Shown here piece by piece: positions 39,649-50,839 of a stretch of DNA of 64,000 bases. The notes below the pieces were generated by a model. It was not told where the DNA came from and ran no database searches. It saw only the letters and a list, made by a program, of their open reading frames with translations. The stretch lies in contig NC_064036.1 in the NCBI RefSeq assembly GCF_932526225.1, positions 4,279,501 through 4,343,500 of the forward strand, given 5' to 3'. The translations under genes and the position numbers were made by a program. Each line of letters opens with the position of its first letter. The first letter of the stretch is position 1. Source of the DNA: Nematostella vectensis (lineage: Eukaryota; Cnidaria; Anthozoa; Actiniaria; Edwardsiidae).

Positions 39649-42600
39649 CGTAGGATGACGTCAGTGCTATGGGCACTCTGACTCGTACCAAGCTTCCTCC
39701 TTTGGTCCAGAGGGGAGGATCTTAAGGAAAGACAGGCTGCTGATTTTTTTGAAGCGACCAAGTACTGGTTGAGGTGTAATGCTATGTCCAAACAAAAACA
39801 AGCATATATTTAAAGACTCTGGAGCCTACTCGTGTAAATCGGGTGAGAACTGTGACAAATCTTTTACTGCCACAATAAATCAATGCAAATGATATGCACA
39901 TTTCAGAAGCGAACTAACCCACTCGAATTATTATTGTGAAGTGAAATTTATACAATGAAAATGGCTCCATTCTATTGCTATAGTATAAGATATATAAGAA
40001 TATAAGAATATTTTTAAAGATTTTTCCAGTCTTGTAGTGGACTGCCAATTTTTCGTCTTTATCTTTTTTAGTGCAGGCTCTAAAAAAGTATGTACAGAAG
40101 AAGTGAACAAAGACGAAAATTTGGCAGAGTCCATTACCAGATTTTGGTGGACTGTATTTATTAATCTGGTTAGAGAGCACGTTTGTTTGGATATTTTGAT
40201 TTATTCAAAGATTTTTCAATACTTTAATAAAAACTACAGTATCACATTAGTCGGCTCTAGAATAATTTTTATTGTTCAAGATAATAATCGAAAGTATGTA
40301 CTTCTCTAAACATACCGTGGTGCTAAACTAGTATAAAACGATTTTTAAGATGATTAGGGCTAGCTGATGTAGAAAAGACGCGCGCGCGGAAGGGGGGGGT
40401 GTGGCTGCTATGAACCAATCTCAGAGTAGCTAGGAAACACACAAAGTCGTGGAAATTTGCGTTTCTTTCACGCTAAGAAACTGTTATCTCGTCTAGATGA
40501 CGGGATGTTTGTCAAAACACTTTTTCATAGACGCACTTATTGTCGTAATTAAAAACCTGTTTATTATTCTTTTGGCCAAGGCCAAAATACGATTTATTTT
40601 TATTCTATTACAAATTATTTTGTCTGGTATACAATCATATGAAAATCAAACAGTTTTATTGCATTTCTGCGTTTAACAACTGCCTTAGTTTCTCATGTTA
40701 TGTCTTGTTTTGTTCTTATTTTTTTGAGTAACTAAAGAATGAATCAAAGAGAATGAATCGAGGTTTCGTTTCATTTCTCTTATGTGACGTGTTCTGATAA
40801 TTTACACCAATCTGTTCGAGGACAACAATGCCTGAATCATATATTGTCTTCCTAAGGGAACAGGTTCATCCATCGACAAAGCTCTTAGTTTTAGTTAGAT
40901 GTTATCAGATGTTATTTGCTAATGTTGTTTTCTGCTCCCATGGAAACATGATTATAGACCTCTTTTCAATGTATGTTTTTCAATTTTTAACATTATATAC
41001 AACTTGTCAATCAAGTACTGGTAAGCTCATTTACCACGGAGCATCGTGCACTGTGAGTGAAACAAGAATCGTATGACCCCCTAGATCACAGAGAAACATG
41101 CTGTGATAGGGTAAGGGGGCCGTCAAGTGTAACAAGTCAGAATTTATTGTATCAGAAATATTTAGTGCGTCATGAACGGGTTGCCAGGAATGAACCTTAT
41201 CGTTTGATAATTTAGCCGTATCATAGTAACCATCAAACACTCAAGTGAAGAAAAAATATCTCCGATCCTTATCCAATAATATCCCCGATGTTACGATATA
41301 TTTCTCCTTCCAAATGCATATCTTGAAACTTAGGTTCCCTTTAACTGATTTTCTCGACCCCGCTGATATTCCCTATTCGCGTTATATTTTTTCTTGCAAC
41401 CGAGTTAACTTTGATAAACCAATTTTGCAACCGTCGATCTAACGACAACCCGCGATTTTACGATACTTCTTTCTCGCCTGAAAGGCGTATCACCTATCAA
41501 TGCCATTCGGTAGAATTGTGCTTTTGTCCTTGGGAGACTTCCATAGCTTTCGCCCTAGATTTCTAGAGCTCATGACTCATAGTCATGTGAAAGGTGTGAA
41601 AACAGCCTTTAGATTCTGGTATCACTTCATACTTTGTTGCTTTTTTTTCGTTTCTTTTTAGTTTTCTAACGCGGAAAGTTGAGCATTTAAATGGGTGTTT
41701 TTTTTTTTTTAAAGGGCCACTCAATGCGAGTATGTCCGGAATCCTCTTGGAAGCGTGTTAGAGACTCCGCCGGCGTTTTAATGCATTTTGGAACCCCTAC
41801 AGATCCATACACGCTGGGATTCGAAATGTTATTTTTGAGATTATCCATTATTCTAAGTATATCTTTGTTTCCTTCTCTGACATTTGTTTTGTATTCAAAA
41901 TGTATAACGAAAGTAAATCAGATTATTCATTAAGAATCGAGAATTTAGGAAAGTCATCCTTTTATCATCAATATCAGTTCATTTTTTGTCACTAAGGAAC
42001 TTAACCCCTAAATCAAGAAAAAAAATATATCGACTGTGCAGCTCAAGCTTTAGGATTTATTTTAAAGTCAGTATTTCCCCCCAGAAAAAAGGACATTAGC
42101 CGCCAAGTCTCATGCCTGCCACAAAATTTACGACTGTTATTAACGGAAAGCTCCACTTTTTCCCGTCATCCCCCCAGGCTAAATCGCACTTGGACTGCAC
42201 TCTTTACTGAAGGGCATATATCACTTGTGCATAATCTAAACTTCGGTTTTGAGCTCTTTTGGCGAAAGATAATGAAAATGTCTGATTCTTGATCAGGTCC
42301 ATTTAGCTTTTGGCCAGAGGCTTTCAGACGCGTTTTGAAGAGGCATTTCATTCGTTGAGAATAAGCGACTGCGATAAGTACTTTCTGAAGGATTTTATAA
42401 CAACAGGGGCTGTGCAAATGAAAGGCTTTCCCATCGGTTTCTACTTTTCTACTTGAATTTTTTTTGTCATTTAATATCCATGAGAATTGTTGCGCGCCCT
42501 ATGTTAAGAAGATGTTTTTCAAATATTAGTCAAAGATTTGCCCGTATTTAATAAATATATAGTATATCCGCTCTAGGTTCCTAGATTATTTGTTTGCTTT

Positions 42601-43193
42601 TTGTTACCGGTTAAAAGGTCACAAAAATACTCGGCTTCTAGCCATTTCTTTTCAATTTTTGCAGCCGTCAGCCCGCAAGGAAAAAAGATAGAATAATTGC
42701 ACATCGATATCTTTATTCTTGAAAGATTATTTTTCCATTTCATCTTCTCTTGTTAGCCATCTATCTTACAAAAACTGATAAAATCGTCTCAATTTACAAA
42801 GTTATTCTTCGGATTTTGTGCATTTTCAAGCAGGAAACAAGGAAAATACATTATATACTCAGTAAAGGACTTCCCTAACACCTTGCTTGCAAGTTCGTTT
42901 ATTGCAAGTGATAACTGATTCATGGCATATCTTCTACTTGAAGTTTGCTCCCATTAAAGTTGGTCTCCAGGCAGCATATTCGGGTTCTATTTGCACTTCT
43001 GTTATAAAAACCTGCTTGAACTCTATGATTGAGGTGTGCCTTCATTTGCCCTAATTTGTGTTATTGAAGCCGCTGAACGTTAAATAAACTAAGCCGGTAA
43101 ATTAATTATCCAGGCGGCATAAATTGTAAGAAAATACGAATAGTAACTTTAGATTTAGAAGAGTGATATTATATTTGGTGATTTTCTTTGCGA
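39649..43193. other. Intergenic between MTHFR-like and the peptide GPCR
   Basis: The MTHFR-like 3' UTR with AATAAA at 39874-39879 is on the left. At about 40029-40155 an imperfect inverted repeat (CCAGTCTTGTAGTGGACTGCC against its complement near 40125-40150) suggests a small MITE remnant. A GC-rich patch lies near 40380. No coding exon is recognised on either strand, and the longer open frames here look random. Confidence 0.45.
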
Positions 43194-44435
43194 TCAGATA
43201 CACGTCTCAAATTGTATAAGAGTCGGCCCTTTTGCCTCCGCTGGTGTCCTGAATTTACAACACGTCGTGTCAAGTAGTTTCCCGCTAGTGTTTGCACGCG
43301 CGCTGCTCCGGAGAGAGGTTGTGTTTGTGTTTGCTTCCGAGGTAAATCTAGAACTGTTTCTAGAATATCGCTCTTCGTGGCTCGCACTGCTTGAGGTCGT
43401 TGTAATATTCATGTGAAAGCAGCACTTTAAAATCTCTTTCAGGCCATTTCTATAGTTTCTTACGAAAATGAAATAAATGTACGGCGTGATGCCACAGCTT
43501 GATTGCGCTAGAAAGTATAGAGCGAAATCAAGACTAGGTGAACCGCAATAGGCGGAATCGCTCAAGACGAAATACTTGAGAAAATGGTAGATATGAATGG
43601 GTGCAAAGCACAAGCCAAACACAGCGAGTACAACGATTAACATTGTGATTACGCGGCGATCCTCTTTCCGTCTTCTTCGCCCGTGAACACCCGGATTTCT
43701 ATCGTTATTTCGTTTGTTATCGCCGAGCTCAATAATAATAGAAGTGTACAGAACAGTTATTAAAGTCAATGGTACAACATAGACTATAACTAACAGCGAC
43801 ACAAAGTACTTCTGTTGGGTTTTTGTGTTGTATATGTGAGTTTCCAAATCAAATCCTCTTCGCCACTGGTTCAGACAGAAGTTGTCTTGTAGCAAGTAGA
43901 ATGTGTTGAAGTAGGGCGCGTGTAGGGCGCACGCTGCAATCCATGTAGCGTATATGAGAAGCTTGCATCTGAATGGAGTAAAGTGAAGACTCTTTGACAT
44001 TGGCCATACCACTGCTAAATAACGATCACAAGCCACAAGCACCAAACTGAAGATTGACACAGTATTTGACACATCGCCGAGAAATGGAATCAGCTTACAA
44101 GTTATTTGGCCGAAGGTGCCGGGAATCCGCCACACTATAGCCGCATTTTTGCCTGTTTCCACGATCACAGCGAGTTGCCGAGGGAGTACAAGGACCGGCA
44201 GCAAAATATCCGAAGCCGCCATGTTCACGATCAGGCGATTAGTGGTCGTCGACCTCATTGAGCGATGGTTGCGAAAGATGAAAATCACGATGACATTGCC
44301 AATGAATGCAAGAAGAATGAGAATGCAGTATGCTAACATCTTTACGACGCGTGCTTCGAGGCTGACTTCTTGGAACACACATTGTTCCCCAGTCGTGGTG
44401 GTATTTTGAAATGCAAGGCTACGGTTTGTCATCAT
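43194..44435 (-). CDS. Class A GPCR, peptide-receptor-like (RFamide/NPY/QRFP-type)
   Basis: Intronless. The frame is open up to 44549, but ATG 44435 (followed by a second ATG) is the likelier start: it gives a short N-terminus with N-glycosylation sites NRS and NTT, and 413 residues. TM1 GNVIVIF (46-52), TM2 NMAASD (71-76), C113-C187 disulphide pair, DRYLAVVWP (137-145) at TM3, a basic ICL3 GRRRRKEDRR (252-261), and TM6 FGLCFAPIH (273-281) with F instead of the toggle W. TM7 has TPYIY in place of NPxxY (317-321). A Ser/Thr-rich tail of ~80 residues carries phosphorylation-type sites. Overall pattern fits neuropeptide receptors of the beta group; the ligand is not predictable. Confidence 0.85.
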   Translation of the reverse strand: MMTNRSLAFQNTTTTGEQCVFQEVSLEARVVKMLAYCILILLAFIGNVIVIFIFRNHRSMRSTTTNRLIVNMAASDILLPVLVLPRQLAVIVETGKNAAIVWRIPGTFGQITCKLIPFLGDVSNTVSIFSLVLVACDRYLAVVWPMSKSLHFTPFRCKLLIYATWIAACALHAPYFNTFYLLQDNFCLNQWRRGFDLETHIYNTKTQQKYFVSLLVIVYVVPLTLITVLYTSIIIELGDNKRNNDRNPGVHGRRRRKEDRRVITMLIVVLAVFGLCFAPIHIYHFLKYFVLSDSAYCGSPSLDFALYFLAQSSCGITPYIYFIFVRNYRNGLKEILKCCFHMNITTTSSSASHEERYSRNSSRFTSEANTNTTSLRSSARANTSGKLLDTTCCKFRTPAEAKGPTLIQFETCI

Positions 44436-47243
44436 GAAGAGGTGTTGAAACCTACCTTTCTCGGAAATTCCATAAATAACTGAGAAATCCTCGAGAATCT
44501 TTGAAGAGAGAGATGTACTTTGCTTGGCAGCTGATAGTCGTATGTGCACTTTGCCAACCGGAGATGGTTAAATAGTTTCAATACAAGCACCATGGAAGTG
44601 AGGGCGTCAAACATGACATAAATAAAGCCATAATAGACGGCTATTGACGAGTTGAGGGGAAACGGTTTCTTTGTGTAGTCTATAAGCCAAACCTCATTAC
44701 ATGACCTGCAGAAATCGAGATCGCAATCGACGCTGCACAAAGAGTAGAGTTTCGGGAATTAATTGCTGTTTCATTATCGCCCTATTCCCGGGTCCAATAT
44801 ATATATATATATGTATTCAAACTCACATAAATTATTAATGCACCTGTTTTCTCTGTCCGGTACATAGCATATACACACGCATCAAATATCGTTTGTTGGT
44901 GGTACTTTTCAATTGCTCTAATAGTAATCCAAAATACGTGATGTTATCTTTTTGCCGTTTCAAGTAGTTTTATTCGTACTTATTGTGAAATAGTATCTAC
45001 CATAAAACGCCAAACTTGAGCTAACTGTACGCAGGACCCTACAAAATATAAGATAAAATGGATCTTTTATATTCCTTAATCTGTTGTGGTTAAAAAACGA
45101 GGAAATTTTGACATATTCCGAAAAAAAAATCTTCACTTAAAAGCTCCACTAGACTTTTCTAAAACGCACATTATTGATATAATCAGTGAAAGGTTTCAAA
45201 TTCTTGCCAAACACTATATAATGCCTCCACTTCAGTATATCCATGTTCACAAATTGTAAAATCAAAACAGACATCGGCGGATGGTTTCTTAAAGCGGCAA
45301 TGAACATGTCGAGCTAAATACAGTCTAATAGCCCGGCAGTACATTAGTTGTGTTCGAGATATACCAAAATTTATTAACCGCATCAGTATACAGGGAATGA
45401 ACATAAGTGTTTCAATATAACATTTTTCAATAATACATGAATAGAAAGTGACATGACCGCGAAAGTGCTGCGGCTTTTGCGGTATTCATAAACTTGAATA
45501 TGAAAAAAAAAACTGACGGTCGTGCTGTAAAAGCCAGGGTAAATACGGTTTTAGCCCCAACATTTTATTTAATTCAATACAAATTTATTTGACTGATGGC
45601 TTTATTTCCTTAAAGTGTGTTTATAGTTTTCTTTCTGTGAGGTCAGCGTTGATCAAGATAAAAACAATTTCTCATAATCGAGATGTTTAGAAAATTGAAC
45701 AACTACGTGAATTATGTTTTCCTCTTTGCATTATTCACCTCATCTCAAACATCCTGACGGTACGAATTGCGACCCTAACACACTTGCCTCGAGCCAAGAC
45801 GTGATCAACAATGTAGCGAATTGTTTAAAATAATGTAGCATGCAAATGCAATTTTAAGAAATTGTAAGAGAGACAAGAATAATTAAGTCAAGCTTTTTGT
45901 CGATTGACGCTTAGGGGTCTGTAAAGACATAGTTTAGTATATTGACGATTTGTGTTTGTGCAGGTGAAAAATGGTGTCCAATTCTGGTGAACGCGTCTGT
46001 CTATCTTATAGCGTAGACGTTCAAGGGCAAATAAAGCTGCTGAACTGTCTCAAACCACTGATATTTCATTACAGGAAAGTGAAAGACAGTCCTATTGTGG
46101 GTTAAGGGACGCAACAGCTAACAAAATGAAAACTTTTTCTGATACAACAAAGCAGTTTGCTTTGCATTTGCATTTAAAGAAAGCCTTCCAAATGTTTTGC
46201 TGCTTTTCAATTCTACAGTTTTTACAATTTGATTACCTGGTAAAAATAAAGTTGTGATGATATTAAACAAATGCTGTAAAAAAGGGCTCGATTCGTTGAT
46301 CGTAACCTCTGACAAGGGGACAATTACAAAACGGGAGAAAATGGGCTCTGGAAATTTCGCCAAATGATTTAAAAAGGTTTGAAAACACATTCCGAGCTTT
46401 TTGTAACTTTAGTTAAAAGCTTTTAGATTCGGGAGACTTTGATAGTTATTTTTTCCTTTCTAAAGCGATACTCTTCCTTGATTGACAATTACAAAAGATG
46501 TCGCCATGTTTATACTTGTAGTAAAAAGGCCGGATGACAAGTTAGCAGAGATAACCGAAACATTTGCATTAAGTGATTCAACCACCAAGTGTGGGCAATG
46601 AATTTTACAGATTGAAATGATCCTGGAATATAACAAACCACTGAGATTACTAATAATATAGAGAAAAAAAGGTGTGTTGCTTTTGCTTTGGAGAAAAAAT
46701 CTAATTAATGGATGAAGGGTATGGAAATTTGTTTATTGATAAATACAATAAACCTTTTAATGAAATGAAAGCCCATTAAAAAAACAACGAAATTCTATTA
46801 AATCTTTTCTATCAATGCTATAAGACGAAGAAAATACTGACATTTTACCCATGTCGAACTCCGACTAACGAGATGTTGTAAAGTGATCCGGCATTCCTTG
46901 CGGTCGGTCATCCACCGAATTTACTAAGCCTCAAATATTTTTGTCGCTTTTTTCTTGACCTGAATGCGGTTAATCTCGTAAATCTGTAATATTAGAGAAT
47001 TTCCATCCCTTCTATCCCTTTAAATCGCTGTCCTTAATCTAGGGTTTATTTGAATGAAGGTGCTGGCTTTTAAGGAACATTAGTCATACTAAAAAAAACT
47101 GTTAATGACTTTGTGAGAATGGAACTTGAAAAACGCAGCTGCTTCGCAATTTCTTGATTTTAAACCCATGAAAACATTACACGTAAATGCGAAGAACCAA
47201 TAGGAAAATAAAAATAAAATATCAGCATATCATCTTGTGACTC

Positions 47244-47244
<1 letters not shown>

Positions 47245-47325
<81 letters not shown>
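47245..47325. repeat. (TAA)27 microsatellite
   Basis: 81 bp of uninterrupted TAA. It may be the tail of an unseen LINE, as the (ATT) tail at 10720-10752 is, but no LINE sequence is recognisable next to it. Confidence 0.95.
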
Positions 47326-47326
<1 letters not shown>

Positions 47327-48079
47327 TTCGGGGAGGGGGGCTTTTAAGATAAAAAAATATGATAACTAGATGTTCTACATTTTCCTTCAGAGGAAAGTGA
47401 CTGCATTTTTTGGTTTTAATGTGCGCTTAAGGCTTTCAAATTGTGTACACTGTACATCAATTTTGCTACATTTTTTCCACGAAAAAAAACCTCTATCGTC
47501 AGCTAGACTGCTCTAGAATAATGATTTTAGAACAAAAGCAAATAGCCAAAAAAAATCAGAGACACCATTACCCATCCAGACTCCATACTCAATGAGCACT
47601 TTTTGATGTATATCGCCGTTGAGCGCCAATACGACAGACTCCTGCCGCAAAATTTCAGACATTACAAGTTCCAGACGCTATGCGCCACTGTTTCCGTGCC
47701 TTGATTTGGCTAATGCAGTGTGGTATATTGGTGTTAGGGAAAGTCGAACGTCAGGTATATTGTTGCCGCGGTACTTATCATGGATATCTAGCTATATTAC
47801 TGGCCTCGCTTTGTGGTTTAGTCTTTGTGTGATTACGGTACCGGTGCCGGTGTCATCTGATTACATTGTCTTATCCCCATTGATATATTTCACTTTTTCA
47901 TATAGCGCATGATCGTCCTTATGGCATGATGACTTTTTGGAATGACCGCAAAGCAGCTTGGGTCTTTTAGTGTGTGTCGGTCTTCCTTTACATTTGCGCG
48001 CCACCGTAGAGTAAATGGTGATGGACATGTCGAGCTAAACAATTTGACTAACGTTTTTCTTCTGCTATATTTATATGTA

Positions 48080-48899
48080 CTGTAAATGACCTAATAAACG
48101 CCCGGGGCGTTTATTAAATTTAGATGGTCCGAGGGGGGCGTTCATTAGATAGCGAGGGGGGCGTTCATTAGATAGGAGGCGTTTATTAGAAAGGGGCGTT
48201 CTTTACAAACTATGAAAATATAACAAATCCAACAGGCCTGTAACCAGAATCAAAATTTCACCGAGGCAAAGTTAGCCACTGGATGATAAATCCAACAAAA
48301 GCAGGTGTTTTATCTCATACTTTTCAATTGTGAAACGCTAATCATCACAATTTTACCGAGGCAAAGTTAGCCACTGGATGATAAATCCAACAAAAGCAGG
48401 TGTTTTATCTCATACTTTTCAATTGTGAAACATTAAACATTTACGAGTGCCTCATTGGCCTCATGCTGGCTACGGCCCTGCCCAAGTGCAGTGGGGTTCT
48501 AGTCTCAGCCAGGACCATTTTAAATTAAAGTCTGCGTAGCAAGCGTTTACCGTGCGACGAATGCCATGATTATTTCTGGATGCTAGACTGCGAGGACAAA
48601 ACGAAATAAAATTGCTGACATCCTAAGCAATGAGATCAGGAACGTTAGAAAGCGGTACCCTCATTTTGAACTTGACATTGAAAAAGACGCTACTCGCTTA
48701 ACAGTGAAGCAAGAAATTACCATTTATATTTCCGGAATTCCTATGTCGTTTGTTTTTAAGCTGGCAGGGAAGGGAGCGGGGAAGGGGAGGGGCGTTTAAT
48801 AGAGGGGGGCGTTCATTACAAACTTGTAAGTTTAAAGGGGGGCGTTCATTAGATCAGAGGCGTTCTTTAGATAGGGGGCGTTTATTAGGTCATTTACGG
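48080..48899. mobile_element. 820-bp TIR element with TA target duplication and subterminal GGGGGGCGTTCATTAG repeats
   Basis: Left end CTGTAAATGACCTAATAAAC and right end GTTTATTAGGTCATTTACGG are inverted repeats. TA flanks both ends (48078-48079, 48900-48901). Inside each end are several copies of a GGGCGTTCATTAGAT-like motif. The core has a ~100-bp tandem duplication (CCGAGGCAAAGTTAGCCACT at 48260 and 48357) and a ~60-codon open frame (to a TAA near 48802). A related fragment occurs at about 13857. Superfamily unclear (TA target suggests Tc1/mariner-like). Confidence 0.75.
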
Positions 48900-50839
48900 T
48901 ATGTGATTTAATCGGCCACGCGACAAGAAACACTACTCTAAAAACTCATGTTGGTAACAAAAGCAGGGCATATAATGCTTTACCAAGCTGCACCCAAGGC
49001 CTAAGATACAAAGATCCCCCAGTATCTTAGCTTAGATCATGCTCGACCGCGAAATATTTTTGTATTTGCTCATTTTTTTCCAAAAGGAGGGAGTGGAGAC
49101 TGAGTGCAATTCTAGGGTCAAAGGTGCCATATAGAGGAAGGAGAGTTTTCAACGATCTTTCATGAGAAATGAACCTCTCTTTAGTGTCCAAGGGGAAGGG
49201 GAGATACAAGCCTGATGATGGCTTGTTGCAAGCGTCCACTCGGTATTTTTCTAGGTTGACCAGCAATAGCGCCACTCTGCCCAAACTAGATCGTGATCAT
49301 AGCATTATATATCTAAATGAAAATACGTGTGTCCATAATGGAATTGCGAAAATGTAAGCTGGTAAGGTCAAGTTCAAACATCGTATTATCTATAAGACGT
49401 GCAAATCTGTTGCTCATTTGCATTGAGTACTGCGTATAAATAATTATCTATTTTAAACTTGTCTATTGTGTTGTCTAAGAGAATATACGCCATACATTTG
49501 TTCTTATACTTCCTGACTCAGATGTGAGGATGAGGTTGTCATATTCAGGATAACACGCTTCAACATTATATATGTTAATATTAACCCATTGAGCCCTTAA
49601 CCGGCCTGTACCGCCCTCGAGAACTACCGCACAACCCAAAAAAATCATAAATGCAAAATAAACACAACGAGATCAGACAGGAGCATAAAATGGCAAAATT
49701 CCATTTGTAAGGTTTTGTTAGCTTACATTTGTTGATATTTTGCTTTGTGTAATATAAAACAAAATAAGCTTTGGTACTTTTGGTAGATGATCCTTGAGAT
49801 ATGACTGGGCAAAGTTGCCATAAATGTTCTCATAAAAGTTGCCACTCAAAACACAAATGGATACATTTTATTCTGATGGCATGACCCTTTTCCTCACTTT
49901 AGAAAGCAAAGCAAATAAATTTGAGGAGAATTATTTGCTGGCCACTAAAATAGAGAGACATACAAGGCTCCGGGAACCAGGGTAAATCCGAAAAAGTCAC
50001 CCATTTTCATTTCTCAATCTTTATCCCCCCTTCACGATATATTACATAAATCCCTCTACTAACAAAGTAGGTCAAAATTTTCCGGTTATCCTTCCAAGGA
50101 AGCAAAAATACCCTAGATAAAGAGGAGATAAGAGAGAGATAGAAAAAGCGATTACCCTTCTAATAAAGATACTGAGTACTCGCTTCGACCAAAATTCGTG
50201 TCTGATTTGACTTCCAATGGTGACCTCCCGAACGACTTCAAATTTCATCTCACTGATTTTTTAATCAGAAAACGATTATTCTTGAAAATGAAACTCTAGC
50301 TAATAAGAAAAAAAACATTGTTCGTAACAAAAAATTGGATTTAGCTTTCCGATGGGCAGTAAAACAGAGAGAATTTTGAATTTATCAACGGCAATTTTGC
50401 CCCTTTTCAGAGGTCGATCCAGGCTATCCGTTTCGGAAGGCTCGAGAAGGCGGGACAACGGTGTTTGACTTTGACCGGCTGTCTGTTTTTTTTTTTTTTT
50501 TTAATTAAACTAAAAAATCGCCAGGGGTCGACTCTAGTCGAGCAATGTATAGAATAAGATACATACATCATCCATAAGATTACCAGGGAAAACATGAATA
50601 TTCGCGCCATATTTACTAGTGTTTGTGCGAAATTAAACACCGAGAATACTGCGTGCTGTAAAATATTCACCGATTACCCTATACTCCTCTGCTCGCATAA
50701 CGTGACAGAGTTCAGAACGACTGCATAACTCCTCACTGATGCGTAGGTAAACAGGATGGCTGTGGTTTGAACATTATTAAAGCAACGGGTTACCTGTAAA
50801 TCTTTGCTAAGGTCTCTGGGTAGGATTGTATATTTCAAA

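Larger units (their letters stand above)
44436..50839. other. Gene-poor intergenic region, peptide GPCR to tectonic
   Basis: No gene is recognised. Visible: a short (TA)n near 44798-44812, the (TAA)27 array at 47245, the MITE at 48080-48899, and a T-run near 50487. An open minus-strand frame at 49027-49284 has no recognised similarity. Promoters of the flanking genes must lie at the two ends (both genes start or face this interval), but no motif is distinctive. Confidence 0.4.

Noticed and set aside
45183-45404. 73-codon minus-strand frame
   Set aside because: No similarity, no splice signals of note, and length within random expectation for AT-rich DNA.
49027-49284. 85-codon minus-strand frame as a gene
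   Set aside because: No recognised similarity, no supporting splice context and repeat-rich surroundings; left as a random or transposon-derived frame.
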